From Ascaphus truei (Eukaryota > Chordata > Amphibia > Anura > Ascaphidae), in contig WSYH01000104.1 in assembly GCA_036426205.1 (NCBI GenBank), positions 219,608 through 283,607 on the forward strand: 64,000 nt of DNA, given 5' to 3'. The position numbers and the translations under genes were made by a program. The first letter of the stretch is position 1, and each line of letters starts with the position of its first letter. The notes below the pieces were generated by a model. That model saw nothing but the letters and a program-made list of their open reading frames with translations, was not told the origin of the DNA and did no database searches. Shown one piece after another: positions 48,345 through 59,232 of the stretch.

Positions 48345-48568
48345 TATCTCTCATCTCAATCAAAGCATGCAGGCTCAAACAGCAAGAAAGAGCAGCCATT
48401 GAAAGAAAGCTGTGTCAGATAAAACAACAGAATCTGAAACTACAGAGAAAGCAACTGCAGGCCACTGTGGAGAACAATGCAATCATGATCTCAACTGAAC
48501 ACGACCCAGAACAACATATCGGCAAACTTGCTGTACATATCATTGCAGTTCACAAATTGCACTGAGCG
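48345..48568 (+). other. Open coiled-coil-like frame of unknown origin
   Basis: After the MITE, a frame of about 75 codons reads ACRLKQQERAAIERKLCQIK and continues as a Gln/Lys/Leu-rich helix to a stop near 48565. Composition and heptad-like spacing suggest a coiled coil. It has no start of its own beyond the MITE and I recognise no family. Copies 1 and 2 hold the same segment with frameshifts. It may be a remnant of another transposon protein or of the Gypsy body. Confidence 0.3.
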
Positions 48569-50489
48569 TCTGTGGCATCATGAGTCAGGCCATGGCTATC
48601 TGAAGGCCACACATAACCTAACCTAAAAACAGTTATGCCACATAAGACAACACCAGGAACCAGCTCTCCATTTTCACAGCTGCCCTCACCACCTGGTCAT
48701 GGTGTGCGCACCTGGGAGGAGGGGTAAGATGCAGTGCTCATCACACAATGGGGAATCCCATTCGTAAAAATAGAGCCCGTCATCAAAAAAATGTGTGGCA
48801 TGTTATATACTTTCATTTCTTCCACAATTTGTTATATAAACTAAAATATTGTTAAAAACAGATCTTGTGTATTCCTTTTTTCCCATTATTCACAAGGGGG
48901 TGCGAGGGGCATGGTTTGAGTAGGGGGTGGTAGGTGATGAGGGTAGGTGCCACAGGATGATTATTTAGGACTACTTTGGGGGGGGAGGTTAGAGGTTAAC
49001 AATGTTGTTGCGTTATTGGTTAGTATAGCAATACTTTACTAGCCACTAAAGTAAACAGAGGTGTAGGTAGTGTATTGTAATGTTGGTAAGAAAGTCAATT
49101 TGTATTACAGCTCACCATTGATTGCCAATATGGCTACCTAGGTACCCATTGTGAGGGTCTAAGTAGCCACTGCAACAATCAATGGCTTTATGTTTAAAAA
49201 AGGTGTTATGTACTGTATTGTTTTTTGTTTTTTTTAAATAATGTTTTTGTTTTTTATTTGCAATGGCTAAATGCCCTATTAGCCAAGTACCGGAGACATG
49301 CTGTTAATAGATGGTGCAGACATATATCGCCTCAATGAAGGGGATAATGCACAGTAATTAGGGTGTGACCACATGCTACAGAGACTAGTTAACTGTTACT
49401 GGTAATGTCTGTCAGGGAATAAAAAATAACACTCAGAAGTAACTAATTGCAATGTAGCTAGCAAGTGGAGCAGCACTGCAGTAATAATGCACAGAATAGA
49501 TAATTAGGTACCGTGTATCACCAAGCTAGCCGCAATATAGCAGGCAAGTGAAGGAGTCTCTGCAATGTAACCATATATCAAGGTACTGTAACTTGTATCA
49601 CTTAATTAGTAACATATTGTATCAGTACGCACCTGATAAGGTTGCTTCAGACAGGAGGCTGCAGAACGAAGCAGGCAGCTACAGATGCAACTGCCGGTTG
49701 TCAACTGCTTGCCAAGGAAAATCTGTGACCATCTCACAGTAACTTGTGAGATGGTCCAGAGCAGGCTGTAATGGTCCCTGCATTTGAATGGTATTCCCAG
49801 CCCGGTAGGATTCACACAGCGTGAGTCCCATTAAAATACAGGGGCCCCCGCTGTGTTAATCCAATGAGCTATTAGTCTGGCTGCTGGAATTTCGCGGCGT
49901 GAGATGAGTTTAAGTGCAGAATTCTTAAGGCAAGCAGTTGACAACCGGCAGTTGCAGCTCTATGTACCAGTCAATGCTGAAATACCATGATGTAGAGAGG
50001 CAAGCAGTACGTAAAATCAAATGACTGGCAGAATAATCTAAGTGGAAAGGTACTATTCATTTATATATCCCACTATGGCTACACTGCAGAGGCTGCTTCA
50101 CTTGCCTGCTATATTGCGGCCAGCTAGCTTTGTGATACAATGTACACTTCATATCAGCATGGTGTAGCAAGGAAACTTTGATGAATAATTCCCATTATTG
50201 CTAAGAGACACAGATTGAAAATCAAAATTTCATAGTAGATATTATTCAGAGTCGCAGCTTAAAACTGGAGTAATACTAGTAAAACAGAACAAATCCCATT
50301 GCTTCTTCCTATTACATAACGAGTGCACTATTAATGGGAACATTGAGATTTTTTTTAAATGTATTTATCTGATGCTGTTTCCTCAGCCAGTTTTGCTGGA
50401 GAGAGACCTAAATGGTCACTTTCTTTATTGTCCAATGAAATGGTGATAAACAGTTACAATTTTATATTAATTGATTTATCTTTTTACAG
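48569..50489. other. Intron upstream of the intact ABCB exon
   Basis: No gene seen. Low-complexity G-rich stretches near 48890-48990, T-rich stretches near 49215-49260. Ends with a pyrimidine-rich tract and TTTTTACAG at 50481-50489, a good acceptor. Confidence 0.5.
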
Positions 50490-50614
50490 CTTCTTGCATC
50501 ATTTACCACAAAAGAGTTAGCAGCTTATGCAAAAGCTGGTGCAGTGGCAGAGGAGATCCTAACAGCAATTCGAACTGTTGTTGCTTTCAATGGACAACAA
50601 AATGCTTCAGCTAA
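50490..50614 (+). CDS. abcb5: ABCB5-like P-glycoprotein exon (first transmembrane domain), intact copy
   Basis: A 125-bp coding exon of an ABC efflux transporter of the MDR/P-glycoprotein family, a plasma-membrane pump. It translates as LLASFTTKELAAYAKAGAVA and continues EEILTAIRTVVAFNGQQNASAK. This is the conserved intracellular-loop segment of the first transmembrane domain (compare the KELxAYAKAGAVAEE and IRTVxAFxGQ signature). Acceptor TTTTTACAG precedes, donor GTATGT follows. The exon ends after AA, and joins in phase to the G starting 60671 to give Lys-Tyr. 125 bp matches the family's usual exon length. The AFNGQ variant favours ABCB5 over ABCB1/ABCB4 (AFGGQ). Only this copy of three is open. 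Confidence 0.8.
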
Positions 50615-50819
50615 GTATGTTTGTATTTTTTAACAGTTCAGCATTAATTACAGAGCAGCAAATTACAGTACTATCCACAAAACTAGAGGTTTGGGAATTA
50701 TTTGTCGCACTCAAAATGTGGGCCCTAATGGATATAAAACTTGTATTCTTTCTATACATACAGTATATACAGTATACATACACACACACAAGGCTGCCAA
50801 CAGATTTCACTACAGTTCT

Positions 50820-51745
50820 GACAGCCCCACCCTCCCCACCAGGGTGACCCCCTCCCCCACTGGCAGTGTTGCGAGACTGGTTTCATACCTCGTGAGCCCT
50901 CCCCCACCCCCCCATTTCACACCTCGGGTGCCCCCTCTATTTAACCTCCCTTTTCCTATGTATTTCTCTCCCCTCCATCTCACCTCTCACTCTCCCCTCC
51001 ACAATCAATTACCCCACTCTCACACAATCCCTACCCTTCCACCTCGCATGTATTTCTCTCCCCTGCGCCTTACTCTTACTCCCTCTTTTTTCTTCACTCA
51101 CTCCCTCTCTCCTCTCACTCTCCCACCCCGTCAATTACCCCACTCTTACTCAATCCCCCTCATCACACTCATTCCCTCCCCCCTCACAATTCCCCCACAA
51201 AATATATACAGTACCAAAAAACCCACCCCAATTCAAAAAAAATTCCACCCCCAAATACATACAGAAAAATCCCCCCCCCAATATATACAACCGCCCCACA
51301 CCCTAAATATATACAAACCTCCCAAATACATACTAAAAAATCCACCCCCAAAATATATACAACCGCCTCACCCCTTATATACAAACCCCCCAAATACATA
51401 CAAAAAACTCCACCTCCCCAACACATATAAAAAAAAACAATACATATAACCCGCCCAATACATATAAAAAAAAATATATATATATAAAAAATAATACATA
51501 TAAAACCCACCCAAATACATATACCCCCAATACATATAAAAAACAGTACACTACATATTAAAAAAAACTCCCAATACATCTAAAAAAACAATACATATAA
51601 AAAAGAGCCCAATGCATATAAAAAAAGACCCCAAACCATATAAAAACTCCCGTACATGTAAAAAATTCCCCAGTACACATAAAAAGCCCGAATGCACATA
51701 AAAAACCCTCAATGCACATAAAAAAAAACAATGCATATAAAAGTA
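50820..51745. repeat. Pyrimidine-rich tract and CATATAAAA tandem repeat, copy 3
   Basis: The cleanest copy: C/T-rich to about 51190, then units built on AATACATATAAAAAA with CCCC spacers. The 252-codon + frame and 131-codon - frame are low-complexity shadows. Confidence 0.75.
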
Positions 51746-52011
51746 ATATTTCCATTTGCTATATGCTTTGCTGTGGAGGGTTTTTGTCACTTTTTTTACC
51801 CACCATAACTTAACTAAGGGGACTATGCACTAAGCTCCAAGCTTTTGCGCCGGCCTGAAAAATATTAGCACGTCCGATAAAAAATGAAGCCGGCGACGCG
51901 ATTCACTAAGGCCCTCAGCCCATTTTGTATCGGACGTGCCCAAAACTGGCTTATCGTGCGTGCAGTGTATTTCCCCCCTGCTTTCGCACTTAAAGTTCCC
52001 GTACGCTAGCT

Positions 52012-52359
52012 CAGCGGTGAGCAAACTGTGGGGCGCGACCCCCAGGGGGGGCGCGACACTGCCGACGGGGGGCGCGGGGTTTACAGAGGCCCCGCGCGCT
52101 TCCCGAAGGCACTTAAATTAAGTGCCAGGGGAGCTGCAGGGCCTCTGTAAACCTAACTTACAGTGGCTCCGGCGGCTTCCTCCCTGCGTCGCCATGGCAA
52201 CGCGGCGTCAAAATGACGCTGCGAGGTCATGTGACGTCACGTTGTTATGGCAACGTGGCGTCATTACGCCGGAGCGCGGGTAAGTTGGGGTTGGGGGGGG
52301 CGCGGGAGTGAGGGGACAGCCGGCAGGGGGGCGCAGGGAAAAAAGTTTGCGCCCCCCTG
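52012..52359. mobile_element. hAT-type MITE, copy 3
   Basis: 348 bp between perfect CGCTAGCT duplications (52004-52011, 52360-52367). Ends CAGCGGTGAGCAAACT and, reverse-complemented, CAGGGGGGCGCAAACT. Confidence 0.8.
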
Positions 52360-52367
52360 CGCTAGCT

Positions 52368-54611
52368 GATAGGAAAAAAAGCCGCTTGTAACATTTGCAT
52401 GGAGATTTGCCATCTCCATGCAAGGCTGTTACAGGCGATCGTACAATAAATAAATATATTTTAATTATAGTGTACATGAGCAGGGGGTCTCCCGAGCTTA
52501 ACAGCGTTGGTTTCAGGTCCGAGGACCCCCTACTTCAGGAGATACAGGCCCGTTATGGGGTGCCGGTATCCCCTGCAGAATTTCAATGTCCTGGTCACGT
52601 GACATTGTGGGAACCAATTCCACACTCTGATTCGCTGAAATACCATGTGATGCCGGCCATCTTGGATTTAGTGACATCATCTTAAAGGCAAATGAAGCAC
52701 AGCCATTCTGATTGGCTGGCATCATTCCCTTTAAGTGACGTCATGTCAAAAAAAAATTTTAAGTCGGAGCATGGTTTGAACAGCAATCAGTTGACTGTTA
52801 ACCATTTTGAGGCTAAATGTGACGTCCCAAGCCATATTTAAGGCCGTGACGCCTCATTTGAGCCCAAGAAGCCGACGAGACAGCATCGGCTGGGATTTAA
52901 CATGGGGTATTTTGGATAGACAGATGAAGAAAGAAGATAAAGAAGATCAAGAAATGTTGACAGATGAAGATAGAAGAAGGTGATTAAAGAAAGAAAAAAG
53001 AAGATTGGGGTACCTGAGCCAGATCTTCATGGCGGATGGCATTGGATGCTGTTGGAGGCCTTCAAGGTACGTGAGCTTCCTCTTTCCCCGGGAGTCGGAG
53101 GGCCACCGCTTCTAATGGTAAGTAATATAGTGAATGTTAGTAAATGTCTTTTTTTACAGGTTTTTTCATTGGATGCGATTGTTGATTTTTTGGGGGAGGC
53201 ACATTGACTGATAATATATCAATCTGTACCACTTTAGGGTACAGATTAATACATTATTATGACAATATTTGGGGGGCATTTCTGGCTTGGTATTGCTGTT
53301 GGTTTTTTTAATGTCAGTTTCTTATGTGTATGTAATTGTTTTTTTTTTCCCTGCTTAATGTAATAAAATGTTTGCGATTGGTGTTCGTTTGTAGTTAATG
53401 TTGTATTACAGTATGTTGGCTAATGCGTTTTATGGTTCTTTCAGAGATTGTTTGAATGTATTTCTTTGTCTTTTAATGTTTACATTCATCAATGTTGTTG
53501 TAATTAATTGGTTTGATTGGTTAGTGTTACTATTCATTTTGAGTTGGTTTAGGAATTAATTGGTTTCATTGTTTAATGGTTTAATTAAATAATTGTTGAT
53601 GTTGTTACTGCTTGTATTGATTGGATTAGCTGGCTACTGTTTTTATTGACTTTATTTAGGTATGCTAATGCAGTGTTTAAAAATGGGCAAATAATCTATT
53701 ATCCATATCTGGATAATAGTTATTTTGCACATTATTGTACTGTATGTGTTAGGGGGGTGTATTTAGTTAGAAATATTGTTTAGTATTTTTGTTGGCACAA
53801 CATTGGTACCGCAGGCCCGCGGGTACCCCGGGACGGCCGCAGGGTCAGCTGGGGACACCCGCGTGACCCCCCGGCCTCCCTCGGGGACCCCTGCGGGGTC
53901 AGCCGGGGACACCCGCCGGCCTGTTGTATTGGTTTTGCAGAGAAGGGGAAGGAGGGAGAGCAGAGCGGTGATCTCCAGTGAGTCACGTGGTCTCCACACC
54001 GGGCAAGATCTGGCCAGGGCTAGGGACTGAGTAAGTACCTCGTGTTCCCCATCACTATAGCCCTCTCTCGCTCTACCCGTCACCGAGTCTTCAACATCAC
54101 AGTCCTTTAACCCGTCACCCCGGTGTCAACTCCGTTAATTATTTATTTATTATTGACTTTGCCCTGCTTGGCATCCATTACCTTTGCTCTTAGAGCTTTA
54201 ACACGGTTAAATGCATTCTGGTCCTGTATTGGTTTTGCGCCTGCAAAAAGGTAAACAAATATTTTTTTCTCTAAGTCCAGCTTTTTTTATCACCTGCCTT
54301 TAGCTGGTGAGCTTTATTCAGCGCAACTTTCACGTACGATCAGTTTGCGTTGCTTAGTGAATCCCGCAGAAGGGCAGGATTCAGCGCAAACAGCTGATCG
54401 TACGAGCAAAGTTGGACTTTAAAATTTTTTCAAGAAAAAGCCAGTTTTAGAGCGCAAAGTACCTGTTTGCGCGGCTTAGTGCATAGCTCGCGGCGGAACT
54501 TCACGTTCTAAAAGCACTTTGCGCTCTTAAAATGACTTATCACTGCTTAGTGCATAGCCCCCTAAGTATGGTAAAACCCATCCTCATTGCTTCATTTTTG
54601 CATAGCCAGTT
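52368..54611. other. Non-coding repeat-derived DNA, copy 3
   Basis: Includes a 12-bp-stem hairpin TTGCATGGAGAT/ATCTCCATGCAA at 52396-52425, a purine-rich stretch 52920-53005, the CTATTATCCA hairpin near 53697-53720, a GC-rich block 53810-53930 and the palindrome-rich segment 54300-54550. No gene seen. Confidence 0.45.
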
Positions 54612-54676
54612 TAACCAACCCCACACTGATGAGACCCATTAAGGTCGAAACGGCTGTCTGTGGGTGGGTTTGCTGG
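54612..54676 (+). ncRNA. Type I hammerhead ribozyme, copy 3
   Basis: CTGATGA at 54626-54632, stem-loop II GACC-CATTAA-GGTC, GAAA at 54647-54650, loop GGCT and GTC at 54656-54658, stem I CCCCACA/TGTGGG. It differs from the other copies only in loop bases and the stem I tail, so the fold is unaffected. The repeat body runs on to about 54915, with CAGAATCCCTTGCTGCAGTG inside. Confidence 0.85.
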
Positions 54677-55662
54677 CTATGTATCTTAACACTGGCTGTG
54701 CTCAAAGCTGTGACCATGCAGCAAGTTTAAGCCTATAGGGAACCATGTTAAAAATGGTTTTGAAGCAAAAGGTGGCATTGTGTGCTCATTTGCATGTCAT
54801 TTCCCAGAATCCCTTGCTGCAGTGGAAGTGCTGTGTGATAATGGTGAAAGTCGGGGTTGCGGACCTGTCTAAGACATGCAAATGAGCATGCAGTAATATT
54901 TCCAGCATGCACGCAATCTTGCTATATATATATATATATATAATCAAAAAATAAATAGATGATACCGTTCTGTGGCTAACGAAATGATTTATAATAGATT
55001 AATACACATTCACAAATTCATAATAAAAATATAAATAAAATAATAATATTAATATGTATACAATAATACACATAACCCAAGTCTCTCATCATTCACATAA
55101 ATAAAAATGAATTCACAGTTCAACTCCATTATATATACAGTGGAATATATACATGTAAAATTATGTATATAAAAGAGTAATGACCAAATCAATAATCATA
55201 TGGGGAAGCATATTTTATCCTATTCAAATAACAATAAAGATAATAATATGAATACTTATACCCCAACTCTAATAAAAGAGAAGGGGAAAGGGATATTATC
55301 TTTCCCATATAACATCAATAAAATTGATAAATCGAAATCTAGATCCTAAGGCCAAAAACTAATAAAATCTAACATCACTGGACTAAAGAAGGAGTGAATA
55401 GATTAGAAAATGAGAACATAGAAAGAAATAGAAAAAACAATAGGAGGTTTAGTCTGAAAATGCGATAAAGATAGAGGGGGGGAGTGGGGGGAGGGGGGGG
55501 AAAGGGAGGGAAGGGAATGGGGGAAAGACTGGAGATAGACGAAAAAGAGGAAATGGAAAAAGAACAGAATAGAAAAAAAAGGGGGGGGGGGAGAAAATGG
55601 GAATGCAAACTGCTTAAACAGAGGAAAGGGAATGGCAGAGTCAATATAACCAAGGCTGGAGA

Positions 55663-56259
55663 TTACACCAAAGTACTAGTGTCTAAACAATCATTGAGTC
55701 CACCAGGGATTAAAGTACCCAACTGGTGGATCCAATATGTCTCCCTTCGACACAACATTTTATACCGATCCCCCCGTCTAGCAGAGGCAGGAATGTGTTC
55801 AATACCCATAATAAGTAGGGAATCTGGACGCCTATTGTGAAAACATTTAAAATGTCTAGAAAGATTATGGGTATTTAGACCATGCAACACATTCCTCCTA
55901 TGCTCGAGGAAGCGGGTACTAAGGGATCGTGTGGTGCGACCAACATATTGCTGGCCGCAACCACATTGTAAAAGGTAGACTATATAAGTGCTAAGGCAAT
56001 TAATACTGCCCCTGACCTCATATTTCCCACCTTTTCGAAGGGAGACAAACTCCGATGTGACAGTTAAATGTTTACATGTGATGCAGCGGCCTCTGCCACA
56101 CCTGTGGTTGCCAGATCGGCCCACAGGTGTGGCATTAGCAGCCACATCCACCGTGGATAATTTAGTCAGAGCTAAAATGGTTTTGATATTTCTGGCCTTC
56201 CTATATATAATTGGTGGTCTATCAGGAAGAATATTTCCCAAATGGGGGTCACACTTCAA
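55663..56259 (-). pseudogene. PLE-B linker and GIY-YIG endonuclease
   Basis: 198 open codons on the minus strand. A Cys-containing linker (CGRGRCITCKHL) precedes the nuclease domain YIVYLLQCGCGQQYVGRTTR, in which YIVY and QQYVG are the GIY and YIG positions. SLSTRFLEHRRN (with the catalytic-type Arg), LSRHF and the RRETYWIHQLGTL-GLN-like end follow. The upstream part of the same protein is at 56277-56567 and reads FRTIRGILNTHWSIL. The two frames are separated by a 47-bp perfect duplication (56249-56342), which alone shifts the frame. The RT is missing. Confidence 0.8.
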
Positions 56260-56276
56260 GATGCTCCAATGGGTAT

Positions 56277-56567
56277 TTAATATACCCCTGATGGTTCACA
56301 CTTCAAGATGCTCCAATGGGTATTTAATATACCCCTGATGGTTCTAAAAGATTGATTGAAAGTGGTGATAAATCTAGGATTTCCATCGATATTACCCGAT
56401 TTGTTCCCAGATTTACCATAACACATATGTACCTTTATGGAGTCTTTTGATTTCTTGAGTAGTGTGGATCTATCAGAGACCTGTACCCTCCTGAAAGAGT
56501 CGTTGACAAGAACGGGATCATAACCCTTCATTGCAAATTTGTTGCTCAGGTTTTTAGATTGAATCAT
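56277..56567 (-). pseudogene. PLE-B region between RT and linker
   Basis: 96 open codons, minus strand, ending with the FITTFNQSFRTIRGIL segment typical of PLE proteins just after the RT thumb. Direct upstream continuation of 55663-56259. Confidence 0.65.
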
Positions 56568-56726
56568 AAAACTGTATATATAATGGAGTTGAACTGTGAA
56601 TTCATTTTTATTTATGTGAATGATGAGAGACTTGGGTTATGTGTATTATTGTATACATATTAATATTATTATTTTATATATATTTTTATTATGAATTTGT
56701 GAATGTGTATTAATCTATTATAAATG

Positions 56727-57266
56727 CACCGGGGGGGAGCTGAGCGGAGCACCGGGGGTGGAGGTAAGTGGAGCACCGGGGGGGAGGTGAGACGAGCACC
56801 GGGGGGGAGCTGAGCGGAGCACCGGGGGGGAGCTGAGCGGAGCACCGGGGAAAGACGGGGAGAGGAGGAGGTGCGCGCGAGTCACGATGACTTGGATTTC
56901 AGGCTGATGTTCGGGGAGCCTCCGGGACCGGCGAGTAAGAGACCGGGAGATGTGCTGCTAACACTGTGAGCCCCACAACACCCCCCACCCTACCATGTGT
57001 GTCTGTGTGTCTGTGTGTGTCCTTGTGTGTGTCCTTGTGTGTGTCCTTTGGCCCGTCACTCCGCCTCAGGCCAATAAGAGGTGTGCGAGGGCGGGCGGGC
57101 CAAGGGACCAATGAGATTTCCCCTAGGGACAGAGGCCATGCAGACAGGCATACAGTGCTTTCACAAATATAGTATAAGATAGAAGTAAAGTGAGAGGGGT
57201 TTGAAGTAAAAGAGATCTTGCCAAAGTAGAAAAAGAGTAGTTAGATAACAGGGATAGTGAGAGGGA
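56727..57266. repeat. GC-rich minisatellite and GT-rich microsatellite
   Basis: About five units of about 22 bp built on GAGCTGAGCGGAGCACCGGG at 56727-56850; a TGTGTGTC/CTTGTGTG microsatellite at 56995-57050; GC-rich unique sequence between. No gene. Confidence 0.6.
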
Positions 57267-57269
57267 TAA

Positions 57270-57676
57270 GGCTGCGGTCCCAGTGATCACTGTGACACGC
57301 GCGCCCGGCGGGGGGCGGGAGGGGGGGCGCATGCACAGCGCTACCCGCGATCTGCGGTGTTTAGGGAGAGAGGGAGATTACGATGGGAGGGGGAGTGGTC
57401 GGTGTTTAGCGGCGGCGTGGTCTGTGTTTTACGGGGCGTGGTCATGACCTCACGCGTCTGGTTCGCCCTCATTGGGTGAACCGCCGGCGGGGGCGTGGCC
57501 ACACCTCCGTCGCCAGTTCTGAACTCAAATCCATTGAGTTAAAAAAAACTGCGAGTACAGCGCGGCTGCACCTTCAGCGGGAAGGTGAGTACTGGGCCCA
57601 GCCCCATTGAGGGGCGGTGCTTACACGCACAGCACACGCCGAGGTGTGCGCTGTAGCAGTGACTGGGACCACAGCC
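57270..57676. mobile_element. Harbinger-type MITE, second locus
   Basis: 407 bp between TAA duplications (57267-57269, 57677-57679). Left end GGCTGCGGTCCCAGTGATCA; right end, reverse-complemented, GGCTGTGGTCCCAGTCACTG. GC-rich interior, no transposase. It shares the CATTGAGGGGC word and end type with the MITE in the Gypsy element. Confidence 0.75.
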
Positions 57677-57679
57677 TAA

Positions 57680-58320
57680 GGAAGCCTCTGCTTATCACCC
57701 ACGCTAAGCCCCCCACGGGCTCAGAAACCCGCTATACTGCCTGGGACCCGTACATATTATTGGGGTGAACCTCTTGGAGAAACCTCCCAACCCCCTCTTG
57801 GGAATCCCTGCTCTAATGAATCACATATATCAGACTGCAGGTGAAACTCGCATGGATAGGACCTCCACATTCAGTAGATGCTTCATTCCTAGCCTGGTCC
57901 TCAACAAAGCCCTTTCTGAGAACTTAACCAAGTAGGATTTCAAGGCTCCCCTTAACGACCTTGGGGACATATAATAATTAATGATTATTATCCTGTAAAG
58001 AAAATGTGCTTGGCCCTAAGGTATTACACAGACGGCAGCATGTCATAAGTAAGCAGACATTCTACCATTATACGAAAGCAATACTTTTTATTATTTCTAT
58101 TCTGTTCCGAGGTTAGTGGGAAATCAGACTGTAAAGGAATATTTGATGAAAGGCCCATCATCCCAAAATATTGCAATTTGCAACTTTATAGCCTGGCTGC
58201 TCAGCGAGGAGAAAGAATAAAAAATTATATTACTTCTATAAAATGTTGTATTACGTTTGGCGGAGTAAGGCTATCAAGAAGCTTTAGATGCATCTGCAGT
58301 GAAATTACTAAGCTTTCCGT
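57680..58320. other. Non-coding spacer
   Basis: No gene or clear repeat boundary seen. Confidence 0.4.
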
Positions 58321-58639
58321 CAGGGGTGGCTAACGCCAGTCCTCAAGGGCCACCAACAGGTCAGGTTTTAAAAATATCCCTACTTCAGCACAGGTGGCTC
58401 AATCAGTTCCTACTTCAGCACAGGTGGCTCCATCAGTCCCTGCGTCAGCACAAATGGCTCAATCAGCCACTGCTTCAGCACAAATGGCACAATCAGTCCC
58501 TGCTTCAGCATAGCTGGCTCAATCAGTCCCTGCTTCAGTCTTCGACTGAGCCTCTGATTGAGCCTCCTGTGCTGACGCTGGGATATACTTAAAACCTGAC
58601 CTGTTGGTGGCCCTTGAAAACTGGAGTTGGCCATCCCTG
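58321..58639. mobile_element. Palindromic hAT-type MITE with internal tandem repeat
   Basis: Starts CAGGGGTGGCTAACGCCAGT and ends with its near reverse complement (ACTGGAGTTGGCCATCCCTG). The arms include GGGCCACCAACAGGTCAGGT. The centre holds about five units of a 30-bp repeat of the type CAGCACAAATGGCTCAATCA. The 8-bp flanks (CTTTCCGT, TTTTACCT) agree at 5 of 8 positions, a decayed target duplication. Confidence 0.7.
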
Positions 58640-59232
58640 TTTTACCTTAAAATCTTTCCCTTTTTTAGGCAACATTTTGCATTGTTAACTGCTTTCTACC
58701 CATTTTTTTTCTTGAAAACTTTCTGACCCGCTGAAGAGAAATTAGCTCCTGAAAGCTCAATGTAAACTATTGTTCTTCCGTTAAAAAGTATCAAACTAAA
58801 TTGATCCATTCCCTCCTATAAATTGAACTCAGATAACTAGCTATCATCTTGACAACGTTCTGAAGCTAAACATTCAAACTCTGGCTCATATTAAATCAGC
58901 TTCTCAACTACATTTTATAAGCGTACTAACGGAAAGTACCTGGCGTTGCTCAGGTATTCTAAGAAACTGTGTATAAGTGTTTATATTGCATGGTAATAAA
59001 AGACCCTGTGTGTCTGTCTGTCAGCGTGATAGCTCCAACAGCATGAAACCTGTATACAGGGCCGCAGACAGCTTTCCCGGGTCTCAGGACTAGAGTTTCC
59101 ACCGCCTTTCCCCCCCCCCCCCCATGTGTCCGCACCCCTCCTGTTTTCTCTTACACAACTCCTCGCTTTCACCCCTCTCACACTATCCCCCTGTCTCACA
59201 CTATCCCCCTTCTGTCTCTTACTCTCCCCCCG
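58640..59232. other. Spacer with CT-rich repeat
   Basis: Contains a weak hammerhead-like string near 58731 (see findings), a sequence reading ACCTGGCGTTGCTCAGG near 58938 resembling the start of the repeat at 23745, and a C-rich stretch 59110-59230. No gene. Confidence 0.4.

Larger units (their letters stand above)
42997..56726 (+). repeat. Large repeat unit, copy 3 (shortened)
   Basis: Begins after the same ACAGTA minisatellite end as copy 2, but joins to sequence matching 6048, not 5876. Inside it a 25-bp tandem duplication (43041-43065, 43066-43090) marks the join. Two large segments are missing: about 6540-7515 (join near 43353) and about 19275-21833 (join near 54985). Coding frames are better kept than in the other two copies. 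Confidence 0.8.
54986..56726 (-). mobile_element. PLE-B, copy 3 (3' end truncated)
   Basis: On the minus strand: inverted pseudo-LTR (from 56726), coding end (56567 to 55663), purine-rich tract (55600-55440) and a piece of the 3' pseudo-LTR ending at 54986, where it is joined to the first 26 bp of PLE-C. The inverted pseudo-LTR is broken at 56726 and resumes at 59233. Confidence 0.7.

Noticed and set aside
50691..51449. 252-codon + strand open frame
   Set aside because: Lies across the pyrimidine-rich and CATATAAAA tandem tract; Pro/Thr/Ser/His-biased shadow, broken in the other two copies.
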